Below, one piece after another: positions 8,467 to 17,802 of a stretch of DNA of 64,000 bases. Numbering within the stretch: the stretch's first letter is position 1; the number at the start of each line of letters is the position of its first letter. Origin of the DNA: JAKZVK01 sp965248255 (lineage in GTDB: Bacteria > Acidobacteriota > Terriglobia > Bryobacterales > UBA6623); NCBI GenBank assembly GCA_965248255.1, contig CBDFIW010000002.1, forward strand, positions 744,001 to 808,000. Reading direction: 5' to 3'. The notes below the pieces were generated by a model. It was not told where the DNA came from. It did no database searches and saw nothing but the letters and a program-made list of their open reading frames with translations. The translations under genes and the position numbers were made by a program.

Positions 8467-9765
8467 CTAGGTTTGACCAGCTCTCGAAACCGGATTGGAC
8501 GGCAGCTTCAAGACCAGCCACAACGCGCCGATCGCCGATGCGATGCCAAAAGCGAAACTGGCTTCGAAGCTGAAGACATCCGTAAGGCGACCGTGCAGCA
8601 CAGGAGCAATCGAGCTTGCAGGGATCACCAGCTGCAGCATGGCCAGATTGCGGGCGCCGGTCGCGGGTGTCGAGGAGCTCATCATGTAGTTTGGAAAGTA
8701 GGCCCCCGCGAGCTCCGCCATTCCCATGAAACCGAAGGCCAGCAAATAGAAATACCCGGGCACAGTCCAGGCCCACACCATCGATCCGCCCACGAGCACA
8801 ACCGTCAGAAGCAAGGGTGCGCGAACCCCTTGTCGGGCAAAGAGCGAGCCCAGGATCCAGCCGCCCAAAGCCTTGAAGCCAAAACGAAGGGCCATGATGT
8901 AGCCGGAAAGCTCTTTCGGCGCTCTCCCGACGGCTTCTCGCGTATATAACGACAGATTCGGCATGCCGTTCATGGCGAGAAACCACAAAAGATAAGCCAG
9001 CCACAACAGAGCGAAAGTACGTATTTGGACAAAGGATCTGACGGCCTCCCGGATGAACCTGGCGAGTGGCTGCCGCTCTTCCTCCTCCGCTACCGGCAGT
9101 TCCAGGCGACTGACTAGGAGTGTCATGGCGCCAATGCACAAGGTGCCGATCAGATAAAGGCTGGCAAAATCACGGGGATAGGGCAGAGCTGAAACATTGC
9201 CGGCTAGGACATACTGGGCACCGAGTGAACCCGCCACAGCAAAAAGGGGTCCAAGGGAATAGGCCAGTGTGAACGCCCTGGCTCTGCCTTGGACGGTGGT
9301 TCCGCGGTTGAGACAGTGGAACAGATACAGGACGGCTACGGAGTCAGAAAAGCCCAGGACCAGACCCTGTCCGATGACGACCGCCAGCTGCACCGAGGCA
9401 GGAAATGGAAAGAACAGTGTGATGAATACAACCGCAAGTGAGGAGGACGTAACGATACACGCAACGATAAGGACACTTTTTTCCAGACATTTTGGGATCA
9501 TCCAAGAAACGAGCACCGGCGCAAAGAAGCCAAAAAAGTAAACCGAGGCGGGCAGGTTGGCTACGGTGGCGCTGGCGCCTAGCTGGTCACACAGAGCTGC
9601 ATGGATTACCCCCACGTAAATGACTGGCGCCGCTAGGTAAATCAGAGCGTAGCAGAGAGCATAGATCAAGGAGTTGCGGTGATTCATCCTCTCGGTGACG
9701 CCATCAACAGCAGTCTCCGTGACCAGGTGCGGGCGCCCTGAATGAGTTTCTTGGTCAGAAGTCAT
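8467..9765 (-). CDS. major facilitator superfamily transporter
   Basis: 432 aa, about 12 hydrophobic segments. It begins after a polar N-terminus of about 30 residues with SLIYALCYALIYLAAPVIYVGVI. The loop after segment 2 reads WMIPKCLEKSVL and the mid-protein loop is long and charged (RLELPVAEEEERQPLARF), as in MFS permeases. No substrate-specific motif recognised. ATG at 9765 used. It is separated from the upstream RraA-like gene by about 190 bp without a visible gene, and from the creatininase gene by 106 bp. Confidence 0.85.
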   Translation of the reverse strand: MTSDQETHSGRPHLVTETAVDGVTERMNHRNSLIYALCYALIYLAAPVIYVGVIHAALCDQLGASATVANLPASVYFFGFFAPVLVSWMIPKCLEKSVLIVACIVTSSSLAVVFITLFFPFPASVQLAVVIGQGLVLGFSDSVAVLYLFHCLNRGTTVQGRARAFTLAYSLGPLFAVAGSLGAQYVLAGNVSALPYPRDFASLYLIGTLCIGAMTLLVSRLELPVAEEEERQPLARFIREAVRSFVQIRTFALLWLAYLLWFLAMNGMPNLSLYTREAVGRAPKELSGYIMALRFGFKALGGWILGSLFARQGVRAPLLLTVVLVGGSMVWAWTVPGYFYLLAFGFMGMAELAGAYFPNYMMSSSTPATGARNLAMLQLVIPASSIAPVLHGRLTDVFSFEASFAFGIASAIGALWLVLKLPSNPVSRAGQT

Positions 9766-9955
9766 ACCACGGACACCTTTTTTGTTGCTTGGGAGAGTGG
9801 TCTCATCTCACGTTCATGCTGGCGCTGGAGAGCCAAGCCCCAGCTGGCAGACGCTGCTCCGACCTCCCTACTTCGGCGCCCTGATTTTTCAGCCTTAACC
9901 GGATTCGAGTGCTGACCTGAATCCGAGCATCCGAACTCTTCTGGACCCCTGCAAG

Positions 9956-10654
9956 TCACATAATGCCGTACTTCGCAAAGGCGTCGTTGGCGCTCATCCC
10001 GGCGGCGATGGCTTCGCCTACCATCTTCTCGCCACGAGCCTTTTCCAGGGCCTTGACGAAGACCTCCTTCTCGGCTTGGCGGGGCACGACGCACACGCCG
10101 TCCCTGTCGCCAAAAACGATATCGCCGGGGTCGACGTGGACGCCGTCGATCTCGCATGGCACACGGTAGTCGATGACCGTCGCCCGGGGAGCGAAGTCCT
10201 GCGAGTAGCCTCCCCAGGAAAAAGTAGGGAAATTCAAAGCCAGGATTCCTTGGGTATCGCGCGAGTAGCCGTTCATCACCGCCCCGGCCGCGCCGAGCTT
10301 GATGGCGCGAGTGCACATCAGCTCTCCCCACACCGCGTAGCGGGGCGAACCTCCCGTGGCCAGATAGATCTCGTTCGGCTTGAGGTCGTCGAGGGCGTCG
10401 AGCATCAGGCCGAACGACTTTTCCAGGCTTGGGTTTCGCCGCTCGGGAGGCGTGGTCGGTTCGATGCAGTCAGCGGCGAGCACGGTCATGGCACGGCCAA
10501 TGGCGCACATCGAAGGATCCAGCGGCCGAACCTGGGGCGGCAGAAACTGACGGGTCAGCCCCAGCTTGTCCATGATGTCGCCGACCACCGCGGGGTAGAG
10601 TTCTTCCCGCGCCATCGCGAACAATTCTTCATCGGATTTCCATTCAACGCTCAT
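9956..10654 (-). CDS. RraA-like / 4-hydroxy-4-methyl-2-oxoglutarate aldolase-type protein
   Basis: 232 aa. RraA-fold motifs: YPAVVGDIMDKLGLTRQFL near residue 21, GRAMTVLAADC near 52, ATGGSPRYAVWGELMCTRAIKLGAAGAVMNGYSRDTQGI near 100-135, and PGDIVFGDRDGVCVVPRQ near 180. The family includes class II aldolases splitting 4-hydroxy-4-carboxy-2-oxoacids and the RNase E inhibitor RraA. The Arg-Asp pair of the aldolases is present (YSRD...), favouring a metabolic role. An AAGGTG ribosome-binding site precedes the ATG at 10654. It is the first gene of the minus-strand run. Confidence 0.85.
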   Translation of the reverse strand: MSVEWKSDEELFAMAREELYPAVVGDIMDKLGLTRQFLPPQVRPLDPSMCAIGRAMTVLAADCIEPTTPPERRNPSLEKSFGLMLDALDDLKPNEIYLATGGSPRYAVWGELMCTRAIKLGAAGAVMNGYSRDTQGILALNFPTFSWGGYSQDFAPRATVIDYRVPCEIDGVHVDPGDIVFGDRDGVCVVPRQAEKEVFVKALEKARGEKMVGEAIAAGMSANDAFAKYGIM

Positions 10655-10800
10655 CGTTCACCTTGTCTGTTGGGTCAGTTGAGAGAACAACCTCACAATG
10701 GGCAGGTCTCGTTCTCCCAGCCCTCGCCATTCAACATAGCTCAAGACCCCGACCGAGAGGAAGCCTCCGGCTGTTAGGGTAGAATCGGACCGGCAGGGTC

Positions 10801-10905
10801 GGCGCTACCATCAGCCACTACCGCATCGCCGAGAAGCTCGGTGCGGGCAGGGGAGGTTTAGTGTACAAGGCCGAGGACAGGAAAATAAACCGCACCGTCG
10901 CTCTC
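10801..10905 (+). pseudogene. Ser/Thr protein kinase N-lobe fragment (first)
   Basis: The frame reads ISHYRIAEKLGAGRGGLVYKAEDRKINRTVALRVLA, the glycine-rich loop and VALK region of a PknB-type kinase with degenerate residues (GAGRGGLV; the catalytic Lys of VALK replaced by Arg). The kinase similarity ends within about 35 codons, and the frame runs on into an unrelated export signal. It is a decayed gene start, not a functional kinase. Confidence 0.7.
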
Positions 10906-12764
10906 CGAGTCCTCGCAGTTCGCCTGCTCGACTCGTTTGCGATACGTAAGCAGAGGGACTGGCAGAGCTCGGTTGCTCCGCATCGATCCAAGCGCGCGCA
11001 GGGGCTGCCTTGGAGCTTGGTTGCCCTCGCTCTCATCGTTCCACTTGTTCCTTCCGCTAATGCCGATTCGGGTCCGGGCCGCTTGGACGAGATTTCCCAG
11101 CCGCCATCGCAAACCAAACCTGCAGATCCGGGCGAGCCATCGAGGGGGGTCGCGCGGGAAGGCGCAGCCGCCGACGCAGCTTCCGAAGAAGGTGAGGCGC
11201 CAACCGCTGTCCCCGCCGAATCCAATACCACAGAGCGAACAGCGCTGAATCTACTCGGAGAGGTGGATTCCTCAGCTGGTGAAAGCCGCCGCAACGAGAA
11301 CGTTCAGATCACTCTGATCGACAATAACGTTCTCAACGAACTGAACCGCCGTATGGGGACCACAACGACGGTCGTTCGTGAGTTCCAAGTCGATCGCGGC
11401 TACTTCGGAGCGGAATTCGGAGGACCGCCGACGTCCTCTTTGCACTTGGATGATTCGAGGGTTTCACGCGTCCACGGGAGTCTCTACGGGTCGCACAACA
11501 ACAGCGTTTTCTCGGCTCGTTCGTTCTTCCAAGTCGGCGACGTCCAGCCGGCGCGAAGCAATGACTACGGCTTTCGGTTGGGAGCGCCCCTCTGGCGTTA
11601 CTGGGACCTTCAGTATTTTGTGGGTGACGATTGGCGGGTGCAATCCAACTTGACCCTGCACTTCGGTCTACGCTACCAACCCCTGACGAGGCCGCTCGAG
11701 GTGAACGCCCTGACTGACATTCCTTTTAGCTGCGACTGTAAGAACGTTGCTCCGCGATTCGGGTTTGCCTATCGCATCAACGAGACATGGGGGGCGATTC
11801 ATGGCGCCTACGGGATGTATTTCGGAGAAATCTTTCCAGTGACTTTCGGGCCGGCACGCTTCAATCCACCGGGCAATCTTCGGCTACGGCTCGCCGCACC
11901 CAGTCTGATCAACGCACTGGAAGGCGTGATCGTGGACCCCACCGACCCAGACGCGAGAGCCTCCCTGTTCGTCATCTCTCCCGACCTCGTTGCCCCCTAC
12001 TCCCATCAGTACAACTTCAGTTGGGAACTTAACCCAGCGAGGGATTGGACCCTTCAACTCGGCTACGTGGGAAGTCGCTCGCATCGGCTGATCAGCATGT
12101 GGGCTTCAAACCGGGCGCGGCCGGTGGCGGGGATTCCCCTACTCACCAGCACCGTCAACGACCGGCGACCCGACCCGAAGTACTTTGAAAACCGCGACAT
12201 CCTCAACGGCTCGCGCGCGTAGTTTGACGCTGCGCGGGTGACACTCACGGTACCGGGCTGGCAGGGCCTCAGCTCGACTGTTTCCTACTGGATCAGTAAG
12301 GCGATCGACTTGGGGGCGATCTACTCCAGCACGGGAAACCCGGCAGACAGCGCCCGCGGGCGCAGCCAGACCGAGTTCGACGTTCATGGTGACGTGAAGG
12401 CGTTGAGCGAGTTTGATCAGTCGCACGCCTTCCTTTGGCGTATCGTTTATCAAGCTCCGCTTTTGGCTGGGAGGAGGACCTGGACTCGAAGGATGTTCGG
12501 CCGGTGGGAGCTGTTTTCGGCCGTCCTTCTGAAGTCGGGAACTCCGGTGACGGTGACAAGTGGCTCTGACGCCCCGGGGTTTGGCAATGTTGACGGGGCG
12601 TTCGTTGACCGCGTCCATATCCTGGATCCCTCGGTTCTCGGCCGCAGCATCGACCATCCGGATACGTCCCCTGAACGGCTCCCGCGGTCTGCTTTCGCTT
12701 TCATCCAACCGGGGGAGCAGGCCGGCAACATCGGCCGCAACACCTTTCGCAAGGACGGTAATGC
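10861..12764 (+). pseudogene. Oar/TonB-receptor-like outer-membrane barrel, internally deleted with nonsense codon
   Basis: After the kinase fragment the same frame gives an export signal (LPWSLVALALIVPLVPSANA) and then pieces of an acidobacterial TonB-dependent receptor: GTTTTVVREFQVDRGYFGAEFGG, SLYGSHNNSVFSARSFF, then abruptly LQYFVGDDWRVQSNLTLHFGLRYQP, VAPRFGFAYRINETWGAIHGAYGMYF and YSHQYNFSWELNPARDWTLQLGYVGSRSHRL. Intact relatives exceed 1000 residues, so most of the barrel is missing. An in-frame TAG at 12220-12222 interrupts it; the same frame continues with FDAARVTLTVPGWQGLSS, FDQSHAFLWRIVYQAPL and GRWELFSAVLLKSGTPVTV. It ends where kinase sequence resumes at about 12765. Confidence 0.75.
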
Positions 12765-12765
12765 A

Positions 12766-13088
12766 TCACCGAGAAGCTCGGCGATGCCGGCATGGGTATC
12801 GTCTACAAGGCTGCGGATACGTCAATGGATCGCCTCGTTGCCTTGAAGTTCCTCGCTTCGCATCTGTTGCGCGACGAAGGAGGCCGCAAGCGTTTATTTG
12901 TGAAGCACAGGCTGCGATCGCGTTCGATCGTCCCAACGTCCATACGATTCAGGAAATCGACGAAGCTACGGACGGACATTCATCGTCATGGCCTTCCTGG
13001 AAGGTCCGACGCTGAGCAAGGGAATTGCTGATGACCCGCTCAAGCTGCCTGAAGTCATCTCGATCACCATCCAAGCGGCTAAGGGGCC
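12766..13088 (+). pseudogene. Ser/Thr protein kinase N-lobe fragment (second), frameshifted and truncated
   Basis: Reads ITEKLGDAGMGIVYKAADTSMDRLVALKFLASHLL in one frame, then EAQAAIAFDRPNVHTIQEIDEA after a frameshift near 12900, then RTFIVMAFLEGPTLSKGIADDPLKLPEVISITIQAA after another near 12970. Together these are the N-lobe and hinge of a PknB-type kinase. Similarity stops just after the helix following the hinge, before the HRD and DFG motifs, at about 13085-13090, and the gmaS ribosome-binding site begins 25 bp on. The truncation point therefore marks a recombination junction. Confidence 0.75.
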
Positions 13089-13122
13089 CCATTGTGTTAG
13101 CCTGTACCAAGAGGAGAAAACT

Positions 13123-14592
13123 GTGACCGAGATAGAAAATTTCGTTGAGGCGCCTGGTCGAGCCAAGCTCGTCAACGAAGTACGTAAGAAACTTGACGAA
13201 CTTGGGGTCACTTATATTTATTACCAATTCGTGTCGGTCACCGGTCGGATCATGGGCAAAGGAGCGCCCGCTGATCACTGGGAGAAATTCGCTGAACGCG
13301 GCTTCCAATTGGTTTATGGCTCGACGGCGAATCTTTTTATTGACCGTTCCAAAAAGTATATCGGTTACGGCCCTGAGGCGTGGGAACTGGTCGGCATTCC
13401 CGAGCCGGAAACGTTTGTTCAGCTTCCGTGGGACAAGCGTGTCGCGCGGGTGTTCTGTACGCTGTTCCGTGGCCGCGAGCACCCAGAAAATCCTGGTGCG
13501 TTTCTCAGCTCGGATTGCCGGGGCAATCTTCGACGCATCCATAAGGACTTCAACAAGAAGCACGGCCTAACGCTACGTGTCGGCGCCGAGCCCGAGATGA
13601 TGTGGCTAAAGCGCGATGAAAACGGAAAACCGGCGGGCGGTTTCAGCAAGCCCTATTGCTACCACATCGATCAGTTCGAGTCGTTGCGCCCGGTGTATAT
13701 GAAGGCCATCGAGTATAGCCGCGCGATGGGGCTTGACATCATCCAGGGAGACCACGAGGATGCGCCGGGCCAACTCGAACTCAACTTCATGTTCGATGAG
13801 GCGCTGCCGAACGCAGACCGTCTGACGACGTTCCGTCAAGTCTGTGCGCAGGTGGCGCGTGAGCACAATATCATCGCCTGCTTCATGTCGAAGCCGTTCA
13901 TGAATGTGTCGGGCAATGCGTGCCATACGAACATCTCGTTGTGGCGCGGCGGCGAGAGGGAGGTCAACCCCATCGGCAACGAGCCCCTCCCTGGTATGGA
14001 GGAGGTCTTTAGCCTCACGCAAGGCGGCGAGAACACCTTCCTACCGGACACCGACAACCCCAGACAACCAAGTCAGACCGGCCTCTATGCTATGGGCGGA
14101 CTCCTCGAACATGCTCGCGGCCTCACCGTGCTTGGCTGCTCGACCGTCAACTCCTATCGGCGCTTGCTGGACTTCGGCTTCTGGGCCCCGCTGTACGCGA
14201 ACTGGGGCTATCAGAATCGCACCACCGCTGTGCGCAACTCGGCACCGGGACGATTCGAGTACAAGGTGGTCGATTCGATGCACAATCCCTACCTGCTGGC
14301 GGCCGGCCTGCTGACGGCGCTTGACGACGGTATCACTCGCAAGCTCGACCCCGGCCCGCAGGAGACTCGAAATGTCTACGATGTTATCGATGAGGTCAAA
14401 GGGAAGTGCCCGGCACTGCCTATGTCGTTAGGCGAGGCCCTCGATGCCCATGAGCAAGATACGGTCGTCAGGGAGGCGTTGCCGGGTGAGATGTACAAAG
14501 TATTCATGGAATATAAGCGTGACGAGTGGGACCGATTTCTGGCCACTCCTACCGAGTGGGATGTCGATAACTATATGGACTGTCTACCCTGA
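13123..14592 (+). CDS. gmaS: glutamine synthetase-family ligase, probable gamma-glutamylmethylamide synthetase
   Basis: 489 aa. The start is the GTG at 13123 with GAGGAG six bases upstream; the longer frame from 12988 is leftover kinase sequence. Glutamine-synthetase motifs in order: GAEPEMMW (metal Glu), GDHEDAPGQLELNF, GNACHTNISLW (metal His), and NRTTAVRNSAPGRFEYKVVDSMHNPYLLAAGLL (ATP/glutamate Arg). The family member beside mgsABC ligates methylamine to glutamate using ATP. Function is inferred mainly from the three next genes; a GlnT-type glutamine synthetase is the alternative. Stretches are AT-richer than most of the window (28 of 60 G+C at 13201-13260), consistent with transfer. Confidence 0.85.
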   Translation: MTEIENFVEAPGRAKLVNEVRKKLDELGVTYIYYQFVSVTGRIMGKGAPADHWEKFAERGFQLVYGSTANLFIDRSKKYIGYGPEAWELVGIPEPETFVQLPWDKRVARVFCTLFRGREHPENPGAFLSSDCRGNLRRIHKDFNKKHGLTLRVGAEPEMMWLKRDENGKPAGGFSKPYCYHIDQFESLRPVYMKAIEYSRAMGLDIIQGDHEDAPGQLELNFMFDEALPNADRLTTFRQVCAQVAREHNIIACFMSKPFMNVSGNACHTNISLWRGGEREVNPIGNEPLPGMEEVFSLTQGGENTFLPDTDNPRQPSQTGLYAMGGLLEHARGLTVLGCSTVNSYRRLLDFGFWAPLYANWGYQNRTTAVRNSAPGRFEYKVVDSMHNPYLLAAGLLTALDDGITRKLDPGPQETRNVYDVIDEVKGKCPALPMSLGEALDAHEQDTVVREALPGEMYKVFMEYKRDEWDRFLATPTEWDVDNYMDCLP

Positions 14593-14610
14593 TCGACCAG
14601 GATCAGCGCA

Positions 14611-15546
14611 ATGTGCGGAATAGCCGGAGTGATGCATCGGGGTGAGAGCGCCAACATAGGGCACGAGTTGACCATGATGCTGCAGGCGCTCAAGCATCGC
14701 GGAGCCGACTCGGCCGGCCTCGCGCTCTACGGTGACCCCAAGGCTGATCGATACGTCATGCGGTTTAAGGTGGCGGAACAAGAAGATGTAAAGAAGGGCT
14801 TTAATATCTTCCGCCTAATGGACGAGCGCAAGAGCGCAGTCGACGAGCGCGTGGGGGAGATGGGCGCCGAGGTTGAATCTGTAGAAAAAGTTACTGAGTA
14901 TACCTATCGCTACGTCTTCCACTTCGATGGCGACTTACGCCCTTTCGCAAACTACATTGAAGACATCGAGGAGGTCGAGATTTTGTCGATTGGTCACTCA
15001 CTCGAGCTTATCAAGGACCTCGGCGACGCCAATCTCGTGTCTACACAATATCGACTGAGCGATTTCGAGGGCACGCACGCAATCGGTCACACGCGCATGG
15101 CTACGGAATCGGACGTGGATATTCGATCGGCCCACCCCTATTGGGCCTATCCCTTCAGCGACGTATCGGTGGTACACAACGGCCAACTCACAAACTATTG
15201 GAATTCCCGGCGGGCCCTCGAGCGCCGTGGCCACCGCTTCATGTCCGACTGTGATTCTGAGTTGATTGCGGTATATCTGGCGGACCAGATGGACGGCAGC
15301 GGCGACCTCCAGGAGGCCATGAACCGCTCGATCTCGGAACTTGACGGAGTATTTACTTATATGGTTGCTACAGAAGACAAGCTAGGCATTGCGAAAGACG
15401 TGATGGCAGCCAAGCCCCTGGTACTTTATGAGAGCGACACGTTGGTCGCGCTCGCGTCAGAGGAAGTGGCGATTCGCTCCATCTTCCCGCATGAGATAGA
15501 CACCTATGATCCCTACGAGGGAGAGGTACGCGTATGGAACAACTAG
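14611..15546 (+). CDS. mgsA: class II glutamine amidotransferase, N-methylglutamate synthase subunit A-like
   Basis: 311 aa. Begins MCGIAGVMHRG, placing the nucleophile Cys at position 2 after Met removal, as in Ntn-type amidotransferases of GltB and PurF. Further motifs: LKHRGADSAGLALYG, GTHAIGHTRMATES, SVVHNGQLTNYW and SDCDSELIAVYL. It corresponds to the amidotransferase domain that is the first part of GltB, here a separate protein as in MgsA/GlxB. Expected role: remove the amine from gamma-glutamylmethylamide and channel it to the synthase site. It starts 18 bp after gmaS and overlaps mgsB by 13 bp. Confidence 0.87.
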   Translation: MCGIAGVMHRGESANIGHELTMMLQALKHRGADSAGLALYGDPKADRYVMRFKVAEQEDVKKGFNIFRLMDERKSAVDERVGEMGAEVESVEKVTEYTYRYVFHFDGDLRPFANYIEDIEEVEILSIGHSLELIKDLGDANLVSTQYRLSDFEGTHAIGHTRMATESDVDIRSAHPYWAYPFSDVSVVHNGQLTNYWNSRRALERRGHRFMSDCDSELIAVYLADQMDGSGDLQEAMNRSISELDGVFTYMVATEDKLGIAKDVMAAKPLVLYESDTLVALASEEVAIRSIFPHEIDTYDPYEGEVRVWNN

Positions 15547-16382
15547 AACCGGAACAATCCTCCCACGCCATGGGGATGCATACCGAGCAGCTCGCGGGGC
15601 GCACGCAACAGATCTTTTTCTCCCCTGAGGAAGAGGAGAACTTCACCTATCCTTCTTCCTACGAAGTCGACTTCAACAAGCGGGCGGAGCTGGACGCGGC
15701 CAAACTCGACAGCACAACACGGATCAACGACAGGATCCGGGAACTAGTAAGCCACGGATATGGCAGTATCGTCGTCAAGAACCCAGGTGCAAAGCATTCG
15801 CTCGGCGTGGGTATTCTCAATCGTCTTCAACTGTCTTTCGAAGGCAGCCTCGGTTACTTCGCGGTCGGCCTAATCGATGGTCCCAACGTGAGCATCTCCG
15901 GCCGAGTTGGCTGGTCGTGTGCCGAGAACATGATGGCGGGCACGGTCGTAATCGAGAAGAACGCGGGGTCCACGTTCGGGGCCGCCATCCGTGGTGGCGA
16001 CCTCGTCTGCAAGGGTGATGTCGGCAGCCGAACCGGCATTGACATGAAGGGTGGAACCATCATCGTCGGTGGACGCAGCGGTGCCTTCAGCGGCTTTATG
16101 ATGCAACGCGGACGCATGATCATCCTGGGGGATGCTGGCAAGAACCTCGGCGACTCCATGTACGATGGCACGATCTATGTCGGTGGGACGATTGCCAGTC
16201 TCGGCGTCGATGCGGTCGAGGGCGAAATGACCGACCTCGATGTCGAGTGGCACCGGCGCAAGCTTTCTCTTTACGGCCTGGAAGCGCCGCGGGGGGTCGA
16301 GGACATCACGAAAATCGTGGCTGGTCGGAAGTTGTGGAACTACGACAGCCTCGAGCCGGCGGAGAAGAAGCTGGTGCTTTAG
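15534..16382 (+). CDS. mgsB: GXGXG-domain protein, N-methylglutamate synthase subunit B-like
   Basis: 282 aa, mostly a right-handed beta-helix of GXGXG repeats as in the C-terminal domain of glutamate synthase alpha subunit: GYGSIVVKNPGAKHSLGVGI, GPNVSISGRVGWSCAENMMAGTVVIEKNAGSTFGAAIRGGDLVCKGDVGSRTGIDMKGGTIIVGGRSG. As a stand-alone protein it matches MgsB/GlxC. The ATG at 15534 lies inside the end of mgsA, so translation is probably coupled. It is thought to be structural, bridging the amidotransferase and FMN subunits. Confidence 0.87.
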   Translation: MEQLEPEQSSHAMGMHTEQLAGRTQQIFFSPEEEENFTYPSSYEVDFNKRAELDAAKLDSTTRINDRIRELVSHGYGSIVVKNPGAKHSLGVGILNRLQLSFEGSLGYFAVGLIDGPNVSISGRVGWSCAENMMAGTVVIEKNAGSTFGAAIRGGDLVCKGDVGSRTGIDMKGGTIIVGGRSGAFSGFMMQRGRMIILGDAGKNLGDSMYDGTIYVGGTIASLGVDAVEGEMTDLDVEWHRRKLSLYGLEAPRGVEDITKIVAGRKLWNYDSLEPAEKKLVL

Positions 16383-16418
16383 CGCCAAGCAGCAAACTGT
16401 GGCGGAAGGAATGATGCG

Positions 16419-17789
16419 ATGAGCAGCCGGACAAACGGACCGCGGCAGGTGCGGAGTTTGAAACGAGACAGGCACAACTTAGGGCGTAGCTCGATCTTCC
16501 CTCCGGAAGTCATTGACGATATCCATGTCAAGGCCGAACTCGGCCGCTATCGCATGCGAGGGTTTTCCATCTTTAAGAAGATTCCGAGTTGGGACGACCT
16601 CACGTTTTTGCCCGGCACGCTGACGCGCTTCGTAATTGAAGGCTATCGTGAGAAGTGCGATACGAAGACGGTGCTAGGTCCTCGATGCAAACGGCCGCTG
16701 GAGCTTGATATTCCGGTCTATATTACGGGCATGAGTTTCGGGGCGTTGAGCTACGAGGCAAAAACCGCTCTGGCGCGCGGCGCGACGATGGCGGGCACAG
16801 CAACCTGTTCCGGCGAAGGTGGCATGATCCCGGATGAGCGTCGCTACTCGGTGAAGTGGTTTTACCAGTGCATACAATCGCGTTATGGCTTCAATCCACA
16901 TCACCTCCGAATTGCCGATGGCTGTGAATTCTTTATCGGTCAGGGCTGCAAAGTCGGCCTCGGCGGACATTTGATGGGGCAGAAGGTTTCCGACCAGGTG
17001 GCGGAGATGCGTTCGCTACCGGCCGGCATCGATCAGCGTTCACCGGCACGTCATCCGGACTGGCTGGGGCCGGACGATCTGGCCCTTAAGATACAAGAGA
17101 TCCGTGAGGCGACCAACTGGGAGATCCCCATTCAATTGAAATTGGGCGCTGCCCGTGTGTACGACGATGTACGCATGGCTGCGAAGACGGATCCCGACTG
17201 CATCTATGTGGACGGCATGGAGGGCTCGACAGGTGCCGGGCCCCATTTGGCCACGGAGGAAACCGGCGTACCTGGCATTGCCGCGATTCGGCAAGCGCGT
17301 AAGGCTCTCGACGACGTCAACAAAACAGGGGAGATCTCTCTCATCTACGCCGGCGGCATTCGAAATGGTGGCGATATCGCGAAGGCCCTTGCGTTGGGTG
17401 CCGATGCAGTTTCGATCGGGCATTCCGCACTGATGGCGTTGAACTGCAACAAAGATATCCCCGAGGCCGATTACGAGGAGGAAGTAGGAGTGGAGGCCGG
17501 TTATTGCTACCACTGCCACACCGGTCGTTGTCCGGTGGGAGTGGCGACCCAGGATCCGGAACTGCGCAAGCGGCTCAACCCCGATAAAGCCGCCGAGCGT
17601 GTCTACAACTTTCTGCACACGCTCGCTATGGAGTGCCAGATGCTGGCACGTGCCTGCGGTAAAACCAGCGTGCATTCGCTCGAGCCGGAAGATCTGGCCG
17701 CACTCACGATGGAAGCCTCCGCCTTGGCACAGGTGCCCTTGGCGGGTTCTCAGTACACCGTTGGACGGCCCGACATGACGCGCTACTAA
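16419..17789 (+). CDS. mgsC: FMN-binding glutamate-synthase domain protein, N-methylglutamate synthase subunit C-like
   Basis: 456 aa. Matches the central FMN and Fe-S domain of glutamate synthase: PVYITGMSFGALSYEAKTALARGATMAGT, GEGGM, GFNPHHLRIADGCEFFIGQGCKVGLGG, IYVDGMEGSTGAGP, YAGGIRNGGDIAKALALGADAVSIG, and a cysteine set CYHCHTGRCPVGVATQ equivalent to the [3Fe-4S] loop of GltB. With MgsA and MgsB it would convert gamma-glutamylmethylamide plus 2-oxoglutarate to N-methylglutamate plus glutamate. GGAAGGA precedes the ATG. Alternative: a three-part glutamate synthase. Confidence 0.88.
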   Translation: MSSRTNGPRQVRSLKRDRHNLGRSSIFPPEVIDDIHVKAELGRYRMRGFSIFKKIPSWDDLTFLPGTLTRFVIEGYREKCDTKTVLGPRCKRPLELDIPVYITGMSFGALSYEAKTALARGATMAGTATCSGEGGMIPDERRYSVKWFYQCIQSRYGFNPHHLRIADGCEFFIGQGCKVGLGGHLMGQKVSDQVAEMRSLPAGIDQRSPARHPDWLGPDDLALKIQEIREATNWEIPIQLKLGAARVYDDVRMAAKTDPDCIYVDGMEGSTGAGPHLATEETGVPGIAAIRQARKALDDVNKTGEISLIYAGGIRNGGDIAKALALGADAVSIGHSALMALNCNKDIPEADYEEEVGVEAGYCYHCHTGRCPVGVATQDPELRKRLNPDKAAERVYNFLHTLAMECQMLARACGKTSVHSLEPEDLAALTMEASALAQVPLAGSQYTVGRPDMTRY

Positions 17790-17802
17790 GGAGCCACAGA
17801 CG

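Noticed and set aside
12988..13122. Longer start for gmaS (MAFLEGPTLSKG...)
   Set aside because: These codons belong to the kinase remnant; GTG 13123 has a proper ribosome-binding site.
13123..17789. Ordinary glutamine synthetase plus glutamate synthase (GS-GOGAT)
   Set aside because: The glutamate synthase is split into three separate proteins without a GltD-type subunit, which fits MgsABC better; kept as the stated alternative.
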